From the NCBI GenBank assembly GCA_036346205.1, contig JARFJB010002038.1:67501-131500 (forward strand): a DNA stretch of 64,000 nucleotides. The letters are read 5' to 3'. Below the pieces are notes generated by a model. It made no database searches. It saw only the letters and a program-made list of their open reading frames with translations, and was not told the origin of the DNA. Each line of letters begins with the position of its first letter. Within the stretch, counting starts at the first letter, position 1. The stretch comes from Vesta saturnalis (lineage: Eukaryota; Arthropoda; Insecta; Coleoptera; Lampyridae). Shown piece by piece: positions 42,420 through 51,899 of the stretch. The translations under genes and the position numbers were made by a program.

Positions 42420-43562
42420 TAGTTAGTTGATAAGTTGTACGGATACGGGATAAGAGGAAATTTTTTGATGTGGATTGAGAGTTACCTTGCAAATAGAAAA
42501 CAGTATGTTAAAATAAATGGAGTGTGCTCTGATCTCAAAGCTATTGATGTGGGTGTGCCCCAAGGGAGTAAGTTAGGCCCTTTATTATTTATTTTATACC
42601 TAAATGAGTTACCAAAGATAGTTAAAAATGCTATGGTCCACCTATTCGCTGATGATGCTCTATTGTACATTTCTGGAAATGATTGTGATGGATTAATTAT
42701 AGATATGAATAATGAATTATTAAATATTGTTAACTGGCTCTGTAAAAATAAATTAAGTTTGAACAGTAAAAAAACCAAATGTATGTATTTAGGAAATAAG
42801 TTTGTAAATCGTAATTTAGTTATAGGTAATGAAGTAATAGAATGGGTGGATAGTTTTAAGTATTTAGGTGTAATAATTGACTGTGATCTTAAGTTTAATA
42901 AATTTGTTGAATATATAGAAAAGAAGTTGTCTAAAAAAGTAGGTGTTATATGTAGGTTAAGAAATGTTTTGTCTTTAAATTCTAAAAAGAAAGTCTTCAT
43001 GTCAATTGTTATGCCTCATGTAAGATTTTGTAATTCATTGTTGTTTTGTGTAAGTAGTAATTTGTTAAATAGATTAGAAGTCATTTGGAATAGAGCGCTT
43101 AGGGCAATCTTAAATGTAAACAGATATACCAGAGTTGCCGAAATGTTATCAAAATTAGATTTATTTAGTGTGAGTGATCAAATTTTGTATGATGTCCTAG
43201 TCTTTATTTATAAAATTGATACAGAGCAGTTACCAAAATATCTATCTGGTCTAGTCAAAAAAAATAGTGATATACATGAATATAACACTAGAGGATGTAC
43301 AAATTTTTATAGAGATTTGAAAAATTTAAAGAGTACGCAGAAATCTATTTTTGATACTGGTTTAAAATTTTATAATATGTTACCAGTAGATTTAAGAAGT
43401 AAGAAAAATATTGTAGATTTCAAAACCTCATTAAAAAAAAATGTTGATCTTAGTGCCTTGAAAAGTAAATTATAGTTTTAAAAAAAAAGAAAATAATATT
43501 TTAAATTAAAGATTTGTAAATTAGCTTTAAGCTATTGTTGAATAAATAAATAAATAAATAAA
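42420..43562 (+). mobile_element. 5'-truncated LINE with open RT C-terminal frame
   Basis: Starts mid-RT (the coding frame begins near 42420 with LVDKLYGYGIRG) and ends in (AAAT)n, GAATAAATAAATAAATAAAT (to 43562), as expected of target-primed reverse transcription that stopped early. The plus orientation is opposite to the oxidase gene. A target duplication could not be picked out. Confidence 0.8.
42435..43475 (+). CDS. LINE reverse transcriptase, C-terminal part (346 codons, open)
   Basis: An uninterrupted frame covers the RT core from palm motifs onwards: FLMWIESYLANRKQYV, then GVPQGSKLGPLLFILYLNEL, then the catalytic FADD in VHLFADDALLYISG, then the thumb (WLCKNKLSLNSKKTK, FKYLGVIID) and a C-terminal region with FYNMLPVDLRSKKNIVDFKT. 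The endonuclease and the RT N-terminus are absent, so it cannot retrotranspose. The frame has no stops, indicating a young insertion. It resembles the jockey/CR1-type group; the clade is not settled. Confidence 0.8.
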   Translation: MYGYGIRGNFLMWIESYLANRKQYVKINGVCSDLKAIDVGVPQGSKLGPLLFILYLNELPKIVKNAMVHLFADDALLYISGNDCDGLIIDMNNELLNIVNWLCKNKLSLNSKKTKCMYLGNKFVNRNLVIGNEVIEWVDSFKYLGVIIDCDLKFNKFVEYIEKKLSKKVGVICRLRNVLSLNSKKKVFMSIVMPHVRFCNSLLFCVSSNLLNRLEVIWNRALRAILNVNRYTRVAEMLSKLDLFSVSDQILYDVLVFIYKIDTEQLPKYLSGLVKKNSDIHEYNTRGCTNFYRDLKNLKSTQKSIFDTGLKFYNMLPVDLRSKKNIVDFKTSLKKNVDLSALKSKL

Positions 43563-44167
43563 CCTTATGACCAGTGTTGTCAGTTCTATATGGTAAGAAA
43601 GAGAGAGGGAGAGAGCTGCGTTTAAGACTTGTACATAAAAGCAGAAGTTCACGACCAATATTATTTATTATTTTATATAACAGTGAGATTTAATAGTAGA
43701 TAAATACGAAGATCTTCTAACTCACAATGTTTATTCTATTAATTATAAATTAATGCATTAATTTATAATTAATAGAATAATATTTAGTTTAAATGGATTT
43801 TAAAGCTAAATAATAGTACTAAGCGATACAATTGTGGAAAATTGGAAATTTACCAAAAGGTAAATATTTTGGAATCACAAAATATTTTCTAATTTGCGCA
43901 ATAATGAAGGTTAGGAATATATAATCTTCTAACTTTTGCTACTTTCTAAACTGACCTTTAACCATTTATTAAAAGGTACCTAATTCTATTTAAATGAATG
44001 TAACAGTTAGGGGTAGGTAATTATCGTGTTAATATAAATAAGAATGGAGCATACATAAAATTATTATTGTTGTTTGTGTGTTCTGCAGAACGTGTTGGCA
44101 TTTTCGTTGGTTTTTAGTGTTCATTATTGTATTAACCGTATAGTGCGTAATGACAGAAATTGTGAAA
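43563..44167. other. Intergenic with a 50-bp palindrome
   Basis: No gene. A GAGAGAGGGAGAGAG patch lies at 43603-43615, and a perfect palindrome at 43731-43780 is listed separately. Confidence 0.45.
43731..43780. repeat. Perfect 50-bp palindrome
   Basis: Both 25-base halves are exact reverse complements (TTATTCTATTAATTATAAAT and so on), centred on TGCA at 43755/43756. There is no loop, so it would extrude as a cruciform without unpaired bases. Confidence 0.85.
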
Positions 44168-45476
44168 ATGGCAACAAGAAAATCCCTCAAGTGTCAGAAA
44201 AGCAGTTGGTAATAAACATTATAAATTATCATTTACATTACGAGAACAATGAATTTATAATAAAAGTTATCGAAAAAATGTCGACCATGACTGGTATTTC
44301 GAAAAAAACTTTACAAAGTACGTGATGAGTACAAATCCCCCACCGGACTACAACCTCCAATACAAAGGCCTAAGAAGCGCAAAACTTCTTTAAGCCGTGA
44401 GAACAAGTATGATGAAATATTCAAAGGACACATTCGTACAATAGTGCACCAGTTTTTTCGGGACAATACGCCACCAACTATGAACTCTATTACCTAAAGT
44501 AAATGGCGACGAAGATTTCCCCGATATATCACGAAGCACACTGCATCGTTTGCTGCGTTATATAAATTTTATGTTTCAAAATCGCGGAAGAAAATCAATT
44601 TTAATCGAGAAAGACGAAATCATCTCATGGTGCCATCGGTATTTACGCGCTATTCGTAAATATCGTGAAGAAGGATATAATATTGTGTATCTCGATGAAT
44701 CGTGGGTTAACATCGGACATAGTGTGCGAAAAGAATGGGTCGACACATCAATTAAATCTCATCAAGATGCATTTCTTCGGGGCCTGACTACGGGTTTGAA
44801 AGCTCCTACAGCTCGCGGTCTACGACATGCAGGATCTGCAAATGGATCTGTTGCTGGAGTAGAGAAGAACTTTTTGGCGAAAAGAAAAATTAGCCAGGAC
44901 TACCACGATGAAATGGACGGGCATTTAGTTGAAGAGTGGTTCGGAAAGAACTTATGTACGAGTCTACCAGGTCAAACGGTTCTGGTAATGGACAACGCAC
45001 CTTACCGCAGCAGACAATTAAAAAAGATTCCCAACAACTCTACAACAAAAGAGGAGATTCAAGAATGGCTTCGGTCGAAAGATTTGTTTTGTGAAGAAGA
45101 CTGTCTAAAAGTTGAGCTACTTCAAGTGGTGAATACATTCAAAAACAAGTATAATGGCTACAAAATAGAAGAAATTGAAAACCGAAGGGATGTGAAGATT
45201 CTAAGGCACCCACCCTACCATTGTGAATTAATTCCAATCGAAATGCTCTGGAGTGAAGTAGAGACATATAGCAGGACTTTTAAGGAAGATGAAATGCGAA
45301 TCCTAATTCGAGAAGCCTATTTACAAATTACGCCGTCTAAATGGCAAAACTACGTAAATGACGTAATAAAAATAGAAGAACGAATGTAGGAAGTCGATAA
45401 TATAATGGATGCTATAGAACCGATTATTATAAATATAAACAATTCAGATACAGATCATTATAGTGAGAGTGACTAA
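44168..45476 (+). pseudogene. Sailor-like (DD82E) IS630-Tc1-mariner transposase, nearly intact
   Basis: A cut-and-paste transposase relative. The main open piece (44550-45389) has catalytic residues in IVYLDESWVN, VLVMDNAPYRS and PPYHCELIPIEMLW. I count 82 residues between the second Asp and the Glu, matching the DD82E family called Sailor. Upstream, a helix-turn-helix region (SEKQLVINIINYHL, TGISKKTL, 44200-44310) and a linker continue in other frames, separated by shifts at about 44317 and 44500. TAG at 45387-45389 truncates the last 28 residues, which continue EVDNIMDAIEPIIININNSD to TAA at 45476. All three catalytic residues are intact. The terminal repeats of the element were not found. 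Confidence 0.75.
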
Positions 45477-45909
45477 TGTAGCATTAAATAAATTACCTAC
45501 TATAGTAGTATTACGAAAGCTCGAGTGTGACTCATTGCTTAAAAGCATATGAATGAAATAATAGAAAACATATGTCGCATTAGTTCTTTTTAATAAAAAT
45601 TAATGGGCGTGTTTTTTATTTACACTAATAGTTGGGGTAAAGTCTGTTCGAACATCTAGAAATTTACTCGAACTACTTTAGTTTAAAAACAGATACAATG
45701 CTATGAGTAATATATAAAACAGTGTATAAACATAACCTATATATTAATCATAACATTCATTCTTAAAATAGTGCAAGAAGGAACATATATAGATTTTTTG
45801 AATATTGTTGACAATATTCGTTTACCATCATAGAAAAACTGCACCTCTTAATACTTACAAACAACGCCGTAAACACAATCACAAATTTGAATTTGAGGTT
45901 ATGTTTTGT
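45477..45909. other. Intergenic, no gene seen
   Basis: AT-rich; no motif recognised. Confidence 0.4.
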
Positions 45910-45997
45910 GTTCGAGTTTGGTACACCCATTGAGGTATCCTTCCTACCTCACTGGGTACACCTAGTCTTTACTAGGTGCACGAAACTCAAGTTCGAA
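45910..45997. repeat. Nested hairpin (hairpin within a hairpin)
   Basis: The outer arms GTTCGAGTTTGGTACA and GCACGAAACTCAAGTTCGAA pair imperfectly. CCCATTGAGGTA pairs with TACCTCACTGGG inside. A second small stem CACCTAGT/ACTAGGTG sits in the right arm. No coding capacity; possibly a very small MITE. Confidence 0.5.
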
Positions 45998-46144
45998 CGT
46001 AGGTGCAAACAAAATAGGAGTAATTTAAAAATGACTGACGAAAAGAAGACACAAAATAAACATTGCATAATTTTATTATTACGATACAAAATAAAAATGT
46101 ATTACTTTATAAAATATACATCGTACACATAAATAGTTAATTCT

Positions 46145-46302
46145 TTAATCACTGTCAGCTTCACTGCTGGCACTATCAAAACCTACATTAATAATAATTG
46201 GTGGTTGAATCACATCCCATCTTTTTTGCAGGCCCCACCATTCACCCATAAGTTTCTCTGCATATGTAATGCACTTCATCCAATATTTTTGTCCACTAAG
46301 TG
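46145..46302 (-). pseudogene. Sailor-like transposase B, C-terminal piece
   Basis: Encodes SGQKYWMKCITYAEKL through QPPIIINVGFDSASSEADSD to TAA at 46145-46147. The closing motif PIIIN...SD matches the end of the Sailor-like gene at 44168-45476. The rest of this gene resumes at 49507, on the far side of the inserted pogo element. Confidence 0.7.
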
Positions 46303-46304
46303 TA

Positions 46305-49300
46305 AGGTAAAGTGGGGTAAGTGAGAATTTGGGGCAAGTAGGACTTTGAGCTGTCAAATATGACAAATGTATAATATTTTTGTGTGTGTTTTTTTGTAAT
46401 TGTCGGATAGAACCCTCTTGTCTGATATTCCTTAAAAAACCCTAAAAAACTAAAAATTTATCTGTTAAAAATTAGTTTGAAAAATGTATTATATTTTTGT
46501 TTAGCATTAAAGGTTTTAGTGTTGTGTTTTAATGCCTATATTTCAGCATGCGCTGGCAAAAATATTTATTTGAAAGTTGCGTTGGGTAAAAAAATCGTTC
46601 TTTTTTTCAGATCCAACGAAAATGGAAATTGTCGATGGCTACTCTCAGGATTGGCTAGGTCCCACTTACCCCAAATGTCACTTTTTTTGGGGTAAGTGGG
46701 CCCCACTTACCCCAATGACAATTTTTCCATTAATAACCTACGATCTTTAATGTTCTTTTTTTTCAGGTGTAAGCCACAAAACTGAAGTCGACAGAACTGC
46801 ATGGCAGTTAAATAAACGGACAAAAACGAAAGTGTTATAGTGAAATAAAGGACTAGTGACAATTCTGAAAAAAACTATATGGTAGTGAAATACACAGACA
46901 AAAACTGAGGTGTCAATAGTGAAATAAAGTGAGACAAGTGACAATTCTGACAAAATGGTTCGTAACTATGTGAGAAAAACTGACAGAGCGACAGCATATT
47001 CTAAAGAACAGCTTGAAGAAGCACTTCGACGAATTCGTGCCGGGGAAATTACCCTATACCGAGCAGTGACTTTATAGAAAATACCGAAAACAACGCTTTT
47101 CAACAGGCTCAAGGGAAATAGAGGAGCAAAGAGTATGTCACTTGGAAGAGGAACTGCTATTCCACTTCCCCAAGGAAATGAATTGGCCAACCACTTGAAA
47201 ACGCTAGACAAGTGGGGATTTGGGTTAACCCGCAAAGAAGTTTTGCAGATCGTCAGTGAATTCGTAGAAACTAATAACATGCGAACACCTTTTAAAGACA
47301 ACTGTCCGGGCGAGGACTGGTTCCTGTCCTTTAAGAAAAGGCACAGGCTCTCTTTAAAGAAACCCCAGTCTGTAGAAATTGCGCGAAAAAACGCTTCAGA
47401 TCCATTTCTTATCAATGAATACTTTGACATCCTAGACCGAATTTTGACAGAAAATGGGCTCTACAAGCCACAACAAATTTATAACCTAGATGAAACTTCT
47501 TTCTGCTTGGATCCTTCCAAACTAAAAGTAGTGGGTCAGGTAAATTATCCATCTACACGAACCACAAGTGGTCCGGGAAAGGACAATATAACTGTTCTAA
47601 TAGCAGCTAGTGCAAGTGGTCATAAAATGCCTCCTATGATTATCTTTAAAGGTAAGTTCTTATGGGATACATGGTTGGCTCCAGAAAATCAGTCGTTCCC
47701 ACATTTGGCATATGCCTGTTCTCAAAAAGGCTGGATGGAAGCGGATATTTTCTATACTTACCTGAAACATACGTTTATTCCGCAAATTGGAGATGATCGT
47801 CCTGTGCTCCTTATCTATGATGGCCATGCAACGCACATAGATACACGTACTCTAAGGCTCGCATTAGAAAACGGAATAGTGATTTTGAAGCTCCCACCAC
47901 ATACAAGCCATTTGCTTCAACCTTTAGATTTAAGCGTCTTCAAATCCATGAAATCCGAATGGGATGCAAAACTTGTCAGATGGCAGAGACAACATGTTGG
48001 AGAAAAAATTTCAAAAAGAAATTTTCTGTTTTTGTCAGCGAAATTTGGACTCATGCTCCAGAAGAAAACACCAAAAGTGGTTTTCGTAAGGGTGGAATTG
48101 TACCGTTTAACAGAACTGTCATTAAACCTGAGCAGTATGACCCACAAGCATATGCACGTTGGCAAGCTCATGTCAGAAATCAAAATGACACTGAACCTCA
48201 AGAGACGCCAAGGACTAAACACGAAACTCCTCAGATGAGTGCAAGGGAGACAGAGGGACCTACTGGACCCAGCTGTTCCAGGGCCTTAAAAACCACCGAT
48301 ACCAATGCATCAGCACCTCCGTTAACAGCATTAATCGGTAACGCTAATTTTGAAGAGTCAACACCAACAAGCAGCAAGGCAGGTAAAAGCTAAGGATCCC
48401 GCAAACAAGGCTAAGAGAACCAGAGTAGCAAAAGGAGCCGAAGTGTTGACCACAAAAGAAGCAATTGAAAGACTTGAAGACGTTAAGAAAAATAAAGCCA
48501 AGCCAGTAAAGTCTAATATTAAGCCACCTAAGAAAATAACTGAAAAAAAAATTAAATCTAAACGTTTAAAGACATTTTATGCTTTAAGTGACGAAGAAAG
48601 TAACCATTCAGAAATTTCATTACACTACTCAGAAAGTGATTATGAAAATTTGGACGATTTTGCTGAAAACTGCTTAAAAATAGATGAAGGCTTGCAAGAA
48701 CAATTGGGGCTAAGAGTTAGAAACTGGGTCTTGGTCGCGTTTAAAACCAAAAAAACAAGAAAGCACTGTGGGACAAATTTTGGAAAAAAATGCAGACGAA
48801 TTGAAGATAAGATTTTTAAGAAAAAAGGAAGGAGATAAGAATGAAACCTTCATCTGGCCTGAAAAAGAAGATGAAAGTGTAGTCTCTGACGACGACATAG
48901 TAATAGTGTTGCCGGAACCCAACCTTGGAAGGAGAGGCGAACTAAGCTTCAGCATTAAATTTATGAACTATAATATCAATTAAAATTTACTTAGTATTTT
49001 GCTTAAATTTAAGTTTATTTAGATGTTCCTTTGAATAAGTACTTTTTCTACAGTTTTTGTTACTTTAATAAAGATTTTCAATCAATGCTATTTTGAGGCT
49101 TGTTATTTTCTGCATGTAAGCTCCTACGACAAATTGTGTATCTCAAAAACTATTAAAGAAAGCAACAAAAACAAAATTGCGTTAGAAAGTTTACATTTTC
49201 AAGAACATTCTCTCTTGCCCCCGTCTGTATATCCATAGATCTAATTAGGTAATTAGGTTTTCAGACGTAGGTTCCACCTGCCCAAACTACCGGGGTAAGT

Positions 49301-49504
49301 GGGACCTAACGGCATGTATTACAAAAAAAATTTTTTTAGACGGCACAATGGAAAAATAATTATTATAAGCATAGAATTTTAAAGTAAACATAACCAGGTA
49401 CTAATCATTCAATTTTTAGCCCTTTACCACTATTTAGATATTTTTTTTTTGACTGCTAAAGTCAACCGTTTAAAATACTGGGTCCCTCTTACCCCACTTC
49501 ACCT
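46305..49504 (+). mobile_element. Pogo-like element C, full length (3.2 kb)
   Basis: Bounded by TA on both sides (46303-46304 and 49505-49506). Inverted ends are AGGTAAAGTGGGGTAAG on the left and, reverse-complemented, AGGTGAAGTGGGGTAAG on the right. The GGGGTAAGTGGG(A/C)CC word recurs inside (46691-46703, 49293-49306). It contains a nearly complete transposase gene and has landed inside the coding region of a minus-strand Sailor-like transposase. Confidence 0.88.
46955..48983 (+). pseudogene. Pogo-type transposase (one stop, three frameshifts)
   Basis: ATG 46955 opens MVRNYVRKTDRATAYSKEQL, a psq-type helix-turn-helix with LYRAVTL and KIPKTTLFNRLKG; a TAG at 47075 lies inside it. The frame is then open to about 48000. 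Pogo-type catalytic residues are in QIYNLDETSF (D179), LLIYDGHATH (D289) and LLQPLDLSVFK (D325), with 35 residues between the last two, so the DDD triad is complete. A frame change in a T run at about 48021 leads to WTHAPEENTKSGFRKGGI. A second, at the A run near 48387, leads to a Lys-rich linker. A third, near 48766, leads to the C-terminal module VGQILEKNADELKIRF. With about 675 codons in all, it is the best preserved of three pogo relatives here. Confidence 0.82.
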
Positions 49505-49506
49505 TA

Positions 49507-50833
49507 AAGATTATTCCCACATACTTAACACCTTTTCATCTCCATATCCTTCACTACCTATGTTTTTATCGTAATGACCCTTACATTTTGCCCATATTAA
49601 TTCAATGGGATTAAATTGACAATGGTAGGGCGGCAGTCCAAGAACTTTATGACCATAAGCAATCATGTCAATTTCAAAAGTTTTGGTAATATTCGCTTCA
49701 GATGCAATAAAAAGTAATTCGTTCTTTAACAAATCATCGGTAAATTGTGTTTGATTAAAAATGACTTAATTTCATCCTTTTTCCAAGAGGCAGTTGTTAA
49801 TTTTTCAACTAATTTTGAGTGATATGAGGCATTATCTAATATAATAATGCTTGGCTGGTGCAAATTTGGTAAAAGTTGTTCAATAAACCATTTCATAAAT
49901 AAATCTGATCTCGTGTTATCATGATGATCGTCGGTCTTGGATTTTGAAGAAAATATTAAGGATGTATTTTCAATAAAACCATCCTTATTACCAGCACTAA
50001 GAACAATAAACCTAAAATATATTCTATGTAAGTATTATAATAATTTAACATGCATTTATTTACTTTTTTCCTTCACCTAATTGCTTTTTTCTTATACTTT
50101 GTTTATTAGAATCGTTCCAACTTTTTTTTCTGAACCTCTACCAAAAATCCACGTTTCATCTAGAAAGACTGGTTCATACAATGCCTCTTGTTTATTTTTA
50201 AAAGTCTCTTAAAAACTTTCTTCGACTCGCAGCAATGTAGTCTTGTTCAAATAAAGCTCTACGACCATCTTCTGTTTTAAAAGAGAAACCGAGAGATTGT
50301 AATAGTTTTGTTAAACTACTAATACTAAACTTAAACACGTCATTGTCCTTTAATTGTTTTTGTAAAGTAGCAATTGTAACTGGCATTACTGAAACAAACA
50401 TTAACAGCATAATTATTCGGTGAATAAAATTTGTTTATCAATACTTACATTTAGAATGCATTTGGTAAATTGTTCTCTTGACAAAATCTTTTATGTGATC
50501 ATCTATATCAACAGACTTTTTGCAAAGACGTGTACGTTTTTTCTATGGGCTGGTAGGAACCGATTTACCTTGTTTTAATGCTTCTGCCATCCGTTTCTTT
50601 GTAGAAGTAACGGCGTAAGTTGAAACACCACATGCCTCCGCAGTTCGCTAATTATAACATTAATTTTAGAGAATTCACATATTTAAAATTGTAGATATAC
50701 CGTACTTTTACTATCGATGTTAATGGTACATTGCATCCACCTCGTTCACTTTCATTTTCAATATAGGTATTTAAGCACATTCAACAACATAAGTTGTGTT
50801 TGACTTTTTAAAGATTTATTAGTAAGCGACATC
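49507..50833 (-). pseudogene. Sailor-like transposase B, N-terminal and catalytic part
   Basis: From ATG 50833 (MSLTNKSLKSQ) the gene runs through several exons with short GT/AG introns: about 50648-50701, 50397-50453, and one near 50012-50067. The helix-turn-helix region is TAEACGVSTYAVTSTKKR. The first Asp is in EPVFLDETWIFG (about 50160), the second in IIILDNASYHS (about 49835), and the Glu in LPPYHCQFNPIELIW (about 49600). With one base added in a T run near 49760, 77 residues separate the last two, fewer than the 82 of the copy at 44168. Other frame changes occur near 50200 and 50780. The pogo insertion cuts off the C-terminus (46145-46302). Confidence 0.7.
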
Positions 50834-51514
50834 TTAAACCACTAACTAATAAGAACTGTTTTTACTTTTAATAATATATCAGAATAAAGTCGAAAAGAAA
50901 CAATGCGCAAATTTTAGGTTACGTTACAATGAACAGCTGATGATAGTGAATATATGGTTTTAAAACCGACACACGTTGCATTGAAAACATGGATAGACAT
51001 ATTATTAGTTGCTATTTCTTTGCTATTATACATTTCTTCAAAGTGTGACAGAGATAGGTTAATCTTATTGGTTAATTCTTGTTGCTTACTTAACTGAGTC
51101 ATACTCGAGCTCTCGTAACTACTACTATATTTAAAGTTGTCATATTTACAAAAACATTGATTGTAATTGTATTTACTGTATTCGCCATGTTTATTTACTT
51201 TTAATACTATGCTAACTATAATTAATACTTGTATATCTATTAATTAAAATAGTTCGAGTAAACCGTTTTGTATAATTTATAATTTATTATGTAAATTAAT
51301 AAATATATTACTTAACAAAATGCAGTTTGAGAGGACCCCCGGGTTGACAACCGCTGACAAAAAGGTAGCAGGTAAGGTCGCCTTCCGCAAGATATTAATA
51401 GATAAGCTGTGTGTAATACAAAAGAAAAATTTAGTTTGATTGACGGGTTCATGCTTTGTTGAAAACTAGTTTTTGGAGAAGTGTTGCAATGCTGTAGCCC
51501 ATATACCGTACACT
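50834..51514. other. Intergenic, no gene recognised
   Basis: AT-rich; no motif seen before the hAT target duplication. Confidence 0.4.
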
Positions 51515-51522
51515 GTAAGGTC
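51515..51522. repeat. hAT target-site duplication, left copy
   Basis: GTAAGGTC, identical to 56162-56169. Eight bases is the standard hAT duplication length. Confidence 0.9.
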
Positions 51523-51899
51523 CAGTGCCGGATTTAGGCCCTATGGACCCCTAGGCTCTTTCTGTGGCGCGGGCCCCCCTGGGGGTACTCCATCGCAAAC
51601 TGTGGCCGAAGGTCATCTTCTAGATTTTCGTTTGTTAAAGTTATAAGCTAACCTAAATATTTTTTCGATACAATCCTGTAATAAATGCTTTGTAAATTTT
51701 AAACGAATTTATAATTTTTTTGCGTAGTAGGAAGAATGGGTATTGAATGAAGAAAACCTTTTAAGTTTCCGCAAATTTATTCCCACAGATTCAGTTTAAA
51801 TGACTGTAAAATGATTAATCTTAAAAAATACAATGACATAGTGACATAGTATAAGTAAATACCTAATTTCTACTTATTGGTTTCCTTCTAATTTTCATT

